Of a stretch of DNA of 64,000 bases, positions 42,779-49,809 are shown piece by piece. Both the position numbers and the translations under genes were made by a program. Origin of the DNA: Roseospira navarrensis (GTDB taxonomy: Bacteria > Pseudomonadota > Alphaproteobacteria > Rhodospirillales > Rhodospirillaceae); the NCBI RefSeq assembly GCF_009601025.1, contig NZ_WIVE01000004.1:1-64000 (forward strand), given 5' to 3'. The notes below the pieces were generated by a model, which worked only from the letters and a program-made list of their open reading frames with translations, was not told where the DNA came from and made no database searches. Numbering within the stretch: the first letter of the stretch is position 1; every line of letters begins with the position of its first letter.

Positions 42779-43513
42779 GTGCCCCGCGACCCGGGACGGC
42801 GCCGGACATCCGCCCCGAAGGGCTCCGGGTGGCGCGGACGGCTGCGGCGGCTGGTCCTGGGGGCGGTGCTGGTTGCCGTCCTCGTGCCGGCGGTCGGGCT
42901 CGTGGCCTTCCGCTGGCTGCCGGTGCCGATCACCCCGCTGATGCTGGTCCGGCTTGCGCAGGGCGAGGGCCTGGACCGCGACTGGATCCCGCTGGACGAC
43001 ATGCCGCCCGCGCTGCTTCGGTCCGTCATCGCCAGCGAGGACGCCCGCTTCTGCCAGCACGCCGGGTTCGACTGGCGCGAGATCCGCAACGCCTGGGACA
43101 ACTGGCGCACCGAGGGCCGGCTGCGCGGCGCCAGCACCATCAGCATGCAGACGGCGCGGTCGGTGTTCCTCTGGCCCGGGCGCGACCCGGTCCGGAAGGG
43201 GCTGGAGGTGCTGTTGACCGTCCCCCTTGAGGCCCTGTGGCCGAAACGGCGGATTCTGGAGGTCTACCTGAACGTGGCCGAGTGGGGCCCCGGGGTGTAT
43301 GGCGCCGGCGCGGCCGCCCGCCACCATTTCGGCCGTCCGGTGGCATCGCTGGGACCGGCCGAGGCGGCGCGTCTGACCGCCATCCTGCCCGCGCCCCGGT
43401 CCTGGTCGGCGGCGGCGCCCGGCTCCCATGTCCGCCAGCGGGCCGGCACCATCCAGGCCCGCGCCCGGTCGGTTCCCCTGGGCGAGGCCAACACCCCCTG
43501 CCCCGGATCGTGA
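42779..43513 (+). CDS. mtgA: Monofunctional peptidoglycan glycosyltransferase
   Basis: A 244-residue family 51 glycosyltransferase that polymerises lipid II into glycan strands. One membrane anchor at about 20-45 follows a basic N terminus. Motifs are complete: [16 protein letters not shown] with catalytic Glu, [36 protein letters not shown] then [16 protein letters not shown], and [20 protein letters not shown]. No transpeptidase domain follows, so this is MtgA rather than a class A PBP. The GTG at 42779 has GGAG upstream and follows the previous stop by 1 base. Confidence 0.94.
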   Translation: MPRDPGRRRTSAPKGSGWRGRLRRLVLGAVLVAVLVPAVGLVAFRWLPVPITPLMLVRLAQGEGLDRDWIPLDDMPPALLRSVIASEDARFCQHAGFDWREIRNAWDNWRTEGRLRGASTISMQTARSVFLWPGRDPVRKGLEVLLTVPLEALWPKRRILEVYLNVAEWGPGVYGAGAAARHHFGRPVASLGPAEAARLTAILPAPRSWSAAAPGSHVRQRAGTIQARARSVPLGEANTPCPGS

Positions 43514-43553
43514 CGCCCGTCCGGCCGCGCGGGGTGGACCCGGCCCGTCTCCG

Positions 43554-43657
43554 ACATATATAAGGGGATGCGAATATATAGGACTGATCGGCGATGAACC
43601 GGACTCGTCCGCTTCATCGCCTCCGCCGCTTCGCGGCGCCGGTGCGGTCGCACCGGC
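43554..43657 (+). promoter_or_regulatory. AT-rich direct repeat and three-hairpin leader before the AhpD-like gene
   Basis: ATATATAAGG (43556-43565) recurs as ATATATAGG (43574-43582), 18 bases apart, in an otherwise GC-rich region. Then come three adjacent hairpins: GGCGATGAA.../...TTCATCGCC (43590-43598, 43613-43621) with a further CGGAC-TC-GTCCG inside its loop, CGCCGC-TTC-GCGGCG (43624-43638) and GCCGGTGCG-GT-CGCACCGGC (43638-43657). The start codon follows at 43690. This could be a promoter with operator repeats plus a regulatory mRNA leader. It matches no riboswitch class I know. Confidence 0.5.
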
Positions 43658-43689
43658 CGGTTCATCCCGTTACAACAGGAGACGACGTC

Positions 43690-44049
43690 ATGTACAAGGA
43701 CTGGCCCCAGTACGCCAAGGACCTCTCGACCGCGATGCAGGGGTGCCGGGACGGCATTCCCGAGACCTGGGGCGCGTTCTCCAAGCTCGCCGCGAGTTCC
43801 ACCAAGTCGGGCGCGCTGGACACCAAGACCAAGGAACTGATCGCCATCGCCATCGGCATCGCCATGCGCTGCGACGGCTGCGTGGCCTTCCACGCCCGGG
43901 CCGCCGTGCGTCACGGCGCCACCCGCGAGGAGGTGCTGGAGATGATCGGCATGACTGTCTACATGGGCGGCGGCCCCAGCTCGGTCTACGGCGCCATGGC
44001 GCTGGAGGCCTTCGACCAATTCTCGGAAGCGGCGGCGGCCGCCAAGTAA
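43690..44049 (+). CDS. Carboxymuconolactone decarboxylase (AhpD-like) family protein
   Basis: A 119-residue single-domain protein. The CxxC-xxxH motif of AhpD-type peroxidase partners is present: IAMRCDGCVAFHARAAVRHG at about 58-77. GATREEVLEMIGMTVYMGGG follows, as in the family. Members of this small subgroup usually act as disulfide reductases in oxidative stress defence; a decarboxylase role is unlikely with the CxxC pair. AGGAG lies 7 bases before the ATG at 43690. The upstream leader is unusually structured. Confidence 0.9.
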   Translation: MYKDWPQYAKDLSTAMQGCRDGIPETWGAFSKLAASSTKSGALDTKTKELIAIAIGIAMRCDGCVAFHARAAVRHGATREEVLEMIGMTVYMGGGPSSVYGAMALEAFDQFSEAAAAAK

Positions 44050-44062
44050 CCCACCGCCCTCG

Positions 44063-45601
44063 TCAGAGCCCCACGATCTCGCGTGCCCGGGCCAGCGTCT
44101 CGCGGCGCGGCCCGGAACTGTCGATGCGCGGCCAGGCCATGGGTCCGGTGTCCAGGGTGCGCTGGAAGGCCAGCACCTCGGCCGTCGCATCCGAGGCGTT
44201 GGCCTGACGCGCGCCAATGCGCTTGCGGGCCACGTCCTCCGGCGCTTCCAGCCACAGCCCGTCGAACGGAACCCCCATCTCGCGGGCCACCTGCTCGATG
44301 TCGGCGCGTTCCCCGGGCGTGGCGAACACGCCGTCGGCGATCACGGCATGCCCCCGGGCCAGCGCCGCCCGGCATTCGGCGTCCAGCGCGGCATAGGTCC
44401 GGCGGGTCATGTCTTCCGTGTACCCATCCGGGCCCAGATGCTCGTAGGGTCCCACCCCCATCAGGCGCTTGCGCAGCACGTCGGTGCGGCTGACCAGCGC
44501 GCCCGGGGCCGCGCCCACGTGCGGCGCCAGTTCCCGGGCCAGCCGGGACTTGCCGCTGCCCGACAGTCCGCCCACCGCGATCAGGCGGGGCGCCGGCGGC
44601 GCCAGATAGCCCTGCGCCCGATCCAGATAGGCGAGGGCTCGCCGCCCCATCTCCTGTGCGTGGGCCGGGTCACTCGTGTTCAGCGACATGGTGGCGCTGA
44701 TGTGGGCGCGGATGCCCGCCCGCATGGACAGGAACACGGGCAGCAGCGCCAATCCTTCGATATCCGGGTCATGCTCCATCGCATGGTTCATCACGATGGA
44801 CGCCAGCCGGCGGAACCCGCGCTGGTCCAGGTCCATCAGCAGGAACGCCAGATCGTACAGGGTGTCGATGACCTGAAAGGCGTCGCTGAACTCGATGGCG
44901 TCGAACAGCGTGGGCTCGTCGTTCCACAGGCAGATGTTGCGCAGGTGAAGGTCCCCGTGGCAGCGCCGCACGCGCCCCGCCCGCCCGCGCCGGATGAGAA
45001 CGTCGGCGTGATCGTTGAGCGCCGCGACGGTCCGCGCGGTCAGGGTTTCCACCGTCTCGCGCGGCAGCACCACGGGCGCGGACGCCATCATGCTGTCGCG
45101 GTTGCCCCGGGCCACCGCGACCATGCGCGCGGCGTTGTCGGCGCAGGGCACCACCTCGGCGCCGGCGTGATAGTCCGTGATGACGCGGGCCAGCGCCGTG
45201 GCGCGGTCGCGGGTCAGTTCGCCCCGGACCAGCAGCCGGCTGAACAGGTCCTGCTCGTCGAACCGGCGCATGACGACCAGCCAGTCCACCACGTCGCCGT
45301 CGCCGTCGAGGGCGAGGCGCCCGTCCGCGTCGCGGGTGACGGCGGCCACGCCCTCATAGAGATCCGGCGCGCCGCGCCGGTTCAGCCGCACCTCGGCCTC
45401 ACAGGCGATCCGGCGGCTGTCCAGCGTCGTGAAATCCACGAACGGCAGGCGCACCGCGCGCTTCAGTTTCAGCGCCCGGCCGGCCGCCAGGAAGATCGCG
45501 GAAATGTGGGTGTGAACCTGATCGACCCGCTCCACGGACGGCCCGTGTGACTCCGGTCGGGCCAGAAAGGCAAAGGTGTCGCGTTGATCCTCGGGTATCA
45601 T
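44063..45601 (-). CDS. Aminoglycoside-phosphotransferase-like and P-loop kinase two-domain protein
   Basis: A 512-residue fusion found in many proteobacteria. Residues 1-330 resemble an APH kinase: ALKLKRAVRLPFVDF, the catalytic loop CHGDLHLRNICLWN near 215-228 with Asp and Asn, and FDAIEFSD as the metal-binding segment. Residues 335-512 are a P-loop domain with Walker A VGGLSGSGKSRLARELA near 344, SRTDVLRKRLMG and a DGVF motif, like small-molecule kinases of the gluconate or Zeta-toxin type. Substrate unknown; the APH part need not act on antibiotics. The ATG at 45601 is preferred over one at 45631. Confidence 0.85.
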   Translation of the reverse strand: MIPEDQRDTFAFLARPESHGPSVERVDQVHTHISAIFLAAGRALKLKRAVRLPFVDFTTLDSRRIACEAEVRLNRRGAPDLYEGVAAVTRDADGRLALDGDGDVVDWLVVMRRFDEQDLFSRLLVRGELTRDRATALARVITDYHAGAEVVPCADNAARMVAVARGNRDSMMASAPVVLPRETVETLTARTVAALNDHADVLIRRGRAGRVRRCHGDLHLRNICLWNDEPTLFDAIEFSDAFQVIDTLYDLAFLLMDLDQRGFRRLASIVMNHAMEHDPDIEGLALLPVFLSMRAGIRAHISATMSLNTSDPAHAQEMGRRALAYLDRAQGYLAPPAPRLIAVGGLSGSGKSRLARELAPHVGAAPGALVSRTDVLRKRLMGVGPYEHLGPDGYTEDMTRRTYAALDAECRAALARGHAVIADGVFATPGERADIEQVAREMGVPFDGLWLEAPEDVARKRIGARQANASDATAEVLAFQRTLDTGPMAWPRIDSSGPRRETLARAREIVGL

Positions 45602-45856
45602 GGCGTCCGCCCAGGGCGGCCGCGCGGGCATTCAGGCAAGCCCTGCCCGAATGCCACGCCGCCGCACACCGCAGTGAAGCCGAAACCCTGTCGAGCGGCG
45701 AGGCGGCACGGTGGCCCGTCCCTCTCTCGACAGCGTCCGGCGGGTTGGGCGGACAGGGTAGCCGACCGGGGCGCTCGGTCCAACGCCTTCCGTGCGTCGG
45801 CCAGGGCTCCGAACCCGGATGACCGTTCCGTGACTCTGCAGGGGTCGAACCCGCCT

Positions 45857-46007
45857 CACGAGGTCCTTCGGTCGCCCCCGGCGATGCTTCGCGTCGCCGC
45901 AAAGCAGCGCGACCAACGGAACGATGGTCGCGGGGGCTCCCTCAGGATGACACACTTTTAATGGATATTGTCATCCTGAGCGCCCCTAGGGCGCGAAGGA
46001 TCTCGTG
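45857..46007. repeat. Dispersed nested palindromic element, copy 2
   Basis: Outer arms CACGAGGTCCTT (45857-45868) and AAGGATCTCGTG (45996-46007) pair with one mismatch. Inner arms CTCAGGATGACA (45941-45952) and TGTCATCCTGAG (45969-45980) pair perfectly around an AT-rich centre. A further hairpin GCGCCCCTAGGGCGC lies between the right arms. Same architecture as the copies at 4810 and 48859, but with a longer left part. Confidence 0.7.
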
Positions 46008-46088
46008 ATGAGGCACGAACCATGACACCCCTGTCATCTGGATTCGGAGCCCTGGCGCGTCAGCGCCGACGCCCAGTGCCGCAACGCC

Positions 46089-46120
46089 GACAAGGGTTAC
46101 ACCCTTGTCGACAAGTGTCG
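46089..46120. other. Two short hairpins
   Basis: GACAAGGGT-TAC-ACCCTTGTC (46089-46109) is followed at once by CGACA-AG-TGTCG (46109-46120), sharing one base. Neither has a T-run, so a simple rho-independent terminator is unlikely. Confidence 0.5.
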
Positions 46121-46140
46121 CTGCACAACTTTTTAACTTC

Positions 46141-46198
46141 GTGCATTTTCGATCCAGACAAATGATGCTCGGTGCATCTTTTGTCTGGATCAATGCAC
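46141..46198. other. Large nested hairpin at the end of a gene
   Basis: Outer arms GTGCATT/AATGCAC (46141-46147, 46192-46198), middle arms GATCCAGACAAA/TTTGTCTGGATC (46151-46162, 46180-46191) and inner arms GATGC/GCATC pair perfectly, with a 3-base bulge on one side only. It abuts the stop codon of the leftward gene at 46198, so it may protect or end that mRNA. No clear U-tract follows. Confidence 0.6.
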
Positions 46199-46617
46199 TA
46201 ACGGGCGCGCGACGGTCCGGACGCGCGCAGGCCGCGCAGGCCCAGGTCCTCCAGCCAGGTCGGCCGGGCCTCGGCCGTGCGTTCCGCGGGGACGGCGCGG
46301 GCCTCGCTGCGCTCCGGCGCGACGCCCGGCTGGGCGGCCTGGACGGCGTGATGCTCCGCCCCGCCGTTCGAGGGGCCGTCGTCATGCGACGCCCGCACCG
46401 GCGGCAACGCGCTGTAGAAGCTGGGGTCCGTCAGCGTCGGCTCGGAAATGGTGCGCACCTCGTTGCGCCCCTCCGTGTCGGTCAGCATGAAATGGGTCGG
46501 CACCCCAGGCGCCCGTATGACTCGCGTCACGATCCAGACCGACGGAAACACGGAGTCGGCTTTCTTGAAGCGGTCTCCAGGCTTGATGGCTTTGGCGTTC
46601 AAGAGCGACCTCGGCAC
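46198..46617 (-). CDS. Unknown small protein
   Basis: A 139-residue protein I do not recognise. Residues 10-65 look like a compact, mostly beta domain: PGDRFKKADSVFPSVWIVTR, then VPTHFMLTDTEGRNEVRTIS. The remaining half is low-complexity, rich in Ala, Pro, Arg and Glu, and probably disordered. The upstream promoter/operator candidate and a strong hairpin at the stop codon suggest a discrete regulated single-gene transcript. Confidence 0.6.
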   Translation of the reverse strand: MPRSLLNAKAIKPGDRFKKADSVFPSVWIVTRVIRAPGVPTHFMLTDTEGRNEVRTISEPTLTDPSFYSALPPVRASHDDGPSNGGAEHHAVQAAQPGVAPERSEARAVPAERTAEARPTWLEDLGLRGLRASGPSRAR

Positions 46618-46776
46618 GTTTGGAGACAGAGAGGGACAGTGTCTGGCGGTCCCGGTTCTGGTCCCGTTTCAGGACCGACCGGGCAGTCCGCCCCGGGATC
46701 AGGGTCCCGAGGAACTCCCCCGGAATGATCCCCATGGCCACCCCCGCCGTCTGCACAGGGTGACCGCCCGGAACGA

Positions 46777-46827
46777 CTTATCCTGCCACGCTTTCCGTTA
46801 ATCAAGTGATAAGGCGGACCCTATCAC
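46777..46827 (-). promoter_or_regulatory. Candidate promoter and operator for the small unknown gene
   Basis: Minus-strand TTGATT (46805-46800) and GATAAG (46782-46777) are 17 bases apart. Directly upstream lies a 22-base palindrome, GTGATA-A-GG-CGGA-CC-C-TATCAC (46806-46827), placed where a regulator could act on the -35 region. Confidence 0.4.
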
Positions 46828-46875
46828 CGCGCGTTCCGGCACCACAAGAGCAGCCACGAAATTGCCACATCCCGG

Positions 46876-47367
46876 TCACGGTGCCCGCGTCGGCGTCAGG
46901 CCGATGCTTTTCTTCACGGTCCGCAGCGTGAAACTGGACTGCAGGCGCGCCACGCCCGGCAACCGCGTCAAATCCCGGCGATGGATGCGCTCGAAATCGG
47001 GCAGGTCGGCCGCCGCCACCTTCACCAGATAGTCCGCCTCCCCCGACATCAGGTGGCATTCGATGATATCCGGACAGGCCGCCACGGCGGTTTCGAAGGC
47101 GGCCATGACCTCCTCCGTCTGGCGCTCCAGCGTCACATGAACGAACACGGTGGTCCCCCGGCCCACGGCCTCCGGATCCACCAGCGCGGCATAGCCCGCG
47201 ATCGCGCCCGCCGCCTCCAGCCGGGCGACGCGGCGGTGACAGGCCGAGGGCGACAGGTGGACCCGCTCGGCCAGGTCCTGGTTGCTGACGCGCCCGTCCG
47301 CCTGCAACTGCTCCAGGATGCGATGATCGGTGGCATCCAGGTCGGAGAGTCGAAGAAGCTTCGGCAT
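46876..47367 (-). CDS. Lrp/AsnC family transcriptional regulator (AldR-like)
   Basis: A 163-residue regulator. The N-terminal helix-turn-helix (LDATDHRILEQLQADGRVSN, then LAERVHLSPSACHRRVARLE) is followed by the RAM ligand-binding domain (AALVDPEAVGRGTTVFVHVT; HLMSGEADYLVKVAAADLPD; LTRLPGVARLQSSFTLRTVK). It is divergent from alanine dehydrogenase, so it most likely controls ald in response to alanine or other amino acids. AGGGG lies 6 bases before the ATG at 47367; the frame extends to 47430 but that part is not needed. Confidence 0.93.
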   Translation of the reverse strand: MPKLLRLSDLDATDHRILEQLQADGRVSNQDLAERVHLSPSACHRRVARLEAAGAIAGYAALVDPEAVGRGTTVFVHVTLERQTEEVMAAFETAVAACPDIIECHLMSGEADYLVKVAAADLPDFERIHRRDLTRLPGVARLQSSFTLRTVKKSIGLTPTRAP

Positions 47368-47390
47368 AGCGGCCCCTGAACGACGGAAGA

Positions 47391-47426
47391 TTGCACGATC
47401 AACGCAAACGGCGCGGAACTTTGCAA
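47391..47426. promoter_or_regulatory. Candidate Lrp-type binding sites between the regulator and ald
   Basis: TTGC-N9-GCAA (47391-47407) and TTGCAA (47421-47426) place two TTGCA units exactly 30 bases apart, about three helical turns. This suits an oligomeric Lrp-type regulator. Confidence 0.3.
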
Positions 47427-47577
47427 GCACCTTCGGCCCGGCCGGGCGTAGTCTTCCATCAGGGACCGGGTCCGTCGGCGGAGCAGGAGACTCCGGGGAC
47501 GATCAGGGCGTGGGGGTCGTGCGCCCCTTCACCGCGACTCCGTCTTATTACCAATTGAACATGGGAGGGTTGCAGCC

Positions 47578-48696
47578 ATGCGGATCGGTGTTCCCAAGGA
47601 GATCAAGGCCCAGGAATTCCGCGTCGGCATGACGCCGGACGGCGTGACCGAGCTGGTCGCGCACGGCCACGAGGTGGTCGTGGAGACGGGTGCGGGCGCG
47701 GGCATCGACGCCAGCGACGAGGCCTATGCGGCGGCGGGCGCGCGCATCCTGCCGGATGCGGCGCAGGTGTTCGACAGCGCCGAGATGATCGTCAAGGTCA
47801 AGGAGCCCCAGGCCGAGGAACGCGCCCGGCTGCGCCCGGACCACATCCTGTTCACCTATCTGCACCTGGCCCCGGATGTGCCGCAGACCACCGACCTGAT
47901 CGCATCGGGCGCGATCTGCATCGCCTACGAGACCATCACCGACGCCCACGGCGGCCTGCCGTTGCTCAAGCCCATGTCCCAGGTGGCCGGGCGGTTGTCC
48001 GTCCAGGCCGGAGCGCAGGCGCTGGAGCGCGCGCACGGCGGCCGGGGCCTGCTGATGGGCGGCGTCCCCGGGGTGGCCCCGGCGCGCGTGGTCGTGATCG
48101 GCGGCGGCGTCGTCGGCGAGAACGCCATCGAGATGGCGCTGGGCCTGGGCGCGGACGTGGCCGTGCTGGACCGCAGCCCGATGGTGCTGGAGCGCCTGGC
48201 GCACCGCTTCGGGTCCGCGCTGACCACGCTCTACTCGACCAAGGCCGTGCTGGAACAGTCGGTGCTCGATGCCGATGTGGTCATCGGCGCGGTTCTGGTC
48301 CCCGGGGCCGGCGCGCCCAAGCTGGTGACCCGCGACATGGTCTCGCGCATGAAGCAGGGCGCGGTTCTGGTGGATGTGGCCATCGACCAGGGCGGCTGTT
48401 TCGAGACCAGCCACCCGACCACGCACCAGGACCCCACCTTCGTGGTGGACGGCACCGTGCATTATTGTGTGGCCAACATGCCGGGCTGCGTGCCCAACAC
48501 CTCCACCTATGCCCTGACCAACGCCACCCTGCCCTATGTGGTGCGACTGGCGGACCAGGGGTGGAAGGCGGCCCTGGGCGCGGACCCGCACCTTCGGGCC
48601 GGGCTGAACGTGGCCGGCGGGCGGATCACCTGCAAGCCGGTGGCGGACGCCCAGGGCCTGCCGCTCGCCACCGTGGAGGACGTGCTGGCGTCCTGA
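47578..48696 (+). CDS. ald: Alanine dehydrogenase
   Basis: A 372-residue NAD-dependent enzyme converting L-alanine to pyruvate and ammonium, or the reverse. Signatures: [20 protein letters not shown], catalytic Lys in VKVKEPQ (about 74) and His in YLHLAPD (about 95), ISGGGVVG-type Rossmann motif [20 protein letters not shown] near 170, Asp in [18 protein letters not shown] near 268, and [20 protein letters not shown]. Full length for the family. GGGAGGG precedes the ATG. An Lrp-type regulator is divergently encoded. Confidence 0.97.
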   Translation: MRIGVPKEIKAQEFRVGMTPDGVTELVAHGHEVVVETGAGAGIDASDEAYAAAGARILPDAAQVFDSAEMIVKVKEPQAEERARLRPDHILFTYLHLAPDVPQTTDLIASGAICIAYETITDAHGGLPLLKPMSQVAGRLSVQAGAQALERAHGGRGLLMGGVPGVAPARVVVIGGGVVGENAIEMALGLGADVAVLDRSPMVLERLAHRFGSALTTLYSTKAVLEQSVLDADVVIGAVLVPGAGAPKLVTRDMVSRMKQGAVLVDVAIDQGGCFETSHPTTHQDPTFVVDGTVHYCVANMPGCVPNTSTYALTNATLPYVVRLADQGWKAALGADPHLRAGLNVAGGRITCKPVADAQGLPLATVEDVLAS

Positions 48697-48778
48697 CGCA
48701 CACGGTCGAAAGGGGGCGGCCCTGGCGCACCAGGGCAATCGGGTGAACGCACCTTCGGCGAAACGCGAGACGTCGTAG

Positions 48779-48807
48779 GGCGGGTTGCGCCGAAGGCGCA
48801 ACCCGCC
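48779..48807 (+). terminator. Strong GC hairpin downstream of ald
   Basis: GGCGGGTTGCGCC-GAA-GGCGCAACCCGCC is a perfect 13-base stem with a 3-base loop, 83 bases after the ald stop. It has no T-run. The same GTAGGGCGGGTTGCGC motif is widespread in proteobacterial intergenic regions, so it may be a repetitive element rather than a true terminator. Confidence 0.45.
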
Positions 48808-48858
48808 GCATCGCCACCACGCGGCGGATTGCCCCGCTTCGCGGGTCGCCCTGCCTTG

Positions 48859-48980
48859 ACTTTGCAACGGGTCGGAGACCCACGCTCGAGATCCTTCAGC
48901 CGCTTCGCGGCTTCAGGATGACATCCTATAATTTCAGATCGTCATCCCGCGTGAGCGCAGCGAGACGGGGGATCTCATGA
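48859..48980 (-). repeat. Dispersed nested palindromic element, copy 3
   Basis: Inverted relative to copy 1. From TTTGCAACGGGTCGGAGAC through CTCGAGATCC (48885-48894), the CGCTTCGCGG hairpin, and the inner arms CAGGATGACA (48914-48923) and CGTCATCCCG (48940-48949) to GGGGATCTCATGAG it tracks the complement of 4810-4932 closely. Confidence 0.75.
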
Positions 48981-49089
48981 GGCATGCTCAGACGGCGCGG
49001 ACCGTGCGGTCATGGGACCCTGAGACCGTTGCTCTGCCTGACGCACGGCGCATATTGTTCGGACGCCGCAACGGTGCCATGATCTGGGC

Positions 49090-49788
49090 ATGAGCCAGAT
49101 CCCGCCCCTCTCCGGCTCGCCCCACCCGGTCCGGCCCGCACAGGCCCGGGCCGAGGGTGTGGGGCGTCATGAGCCGCGCCCCTCCGGGTCCGATGTCCCG
49201 TCGGCGCCGACGGATCGTCACGGCCCGGCCGTCCTGCTGCCCGAACCGCAGACGGCGGACGACCCCACGACCGACCCGAGGGCTCCCCCGGCCCCGGTCC
49301 TCACGGACGAGGAGATGGCCACCCTCACGGAGGCGCTGGAGGCCGCGCGCGCCGAAGCCGACCGGATCGCCGAGGCGTGGGCGGAGAATGCCGGAAAGCT
49401 CGGCGAGACCATCCTGGACATCATCGAGAGCAGCATGACCGCCCTGACGCAGGTCCTGCCGCTGGCCCTGCACTCGGTGGAGGGCATGAACGGCCTCGCC
49501 GGGCGCGCCGAGGGCCTGATGCGCCAGACCGGCGCCGCCGTGGCCTCGGCCCGCCGCGCCATCGCCCAGATCGAGGGGGGCGACGACCCCATGGAGGTCA
49601 CGCGCCGCCTGACCAGCCTGCGCGCCCGGGTGGACCGGATCGCGGCCCATGCCGAGCGGGCCGCCGCCAGCGCGACGGCTGTGACCTCGACGACGGCGGT
49701 CAGCCCCGGCGACCGCGCCGAGGCCGAGACCACCCGGACCGCGCTTGAGACCCATATCCGCGAGATGCGTGCGGCGCTGGAAGGGTGA
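49090..49788 (+). CDS. Unknown protein, disordered N terminus and helical C terminus
   Basis: A 232-residue protein of unknown function. Residues 1-70 are Pro/Ala/Ser-rich and probably disordered. Residues 72-150 form amphipathic helices (LTDEEMATLTEALEAARAEA; LGETILDIIESSMTALTQVL) and the rest contains a predicted coiled coil (ARVDRIAAHAERAAASATA). No signal peptide, membrane segment or catalytic motif is evident. It ends 21 bases before the convergent tkt gene. Confidence 0.55.
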   Translation: MSQIPPLSGSPHPVRPAQARAEGVGRHEPRPSGSDVPSAPTDRHGPAVLLPEPQTADDPTTDPRAPPAPVLTDEEMATLTEALEAARAEADRIAEAWAENAGKLGETILDIIESSMTALTQVLPLALHSVEGMNGLAGRAEGLMRQTGAAVASARRAIAQIEGGDDPMEVTRRLTSLRARVDRIAAHAERAAASATAVTSTTAVSPGDRAEAETTRTALETHIREMRAALEG

Positions 49789-49809
49789 TCCGGCAGGCTT
49801 GGCGCCGGC

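Larger units (their letters stand above)
45602..46197. other. Gene-free region rich in palindromes
   Basis: About 600 bases with no credible protein gene. It holds copy 2 of the nested palindromic element (45857-46007), two short hairpins (46089-46120) and a large nested hairpin (46141-46198), each listed separately. The 46110-46200 part is clearly less GC-rich than its surroundings. Confidence 0.65.
48697..49089. other. Intergenic region with a hairpin and a repeat copy
   Basis: About 390 bases without a gene. It holds a strong GC hairpin after ald (48779-48807) and copy 3 of the nested palindromic element (48859-48980). The remaining 110 bases before the next gene show nothing I can name. 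Confidence 0.6.
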
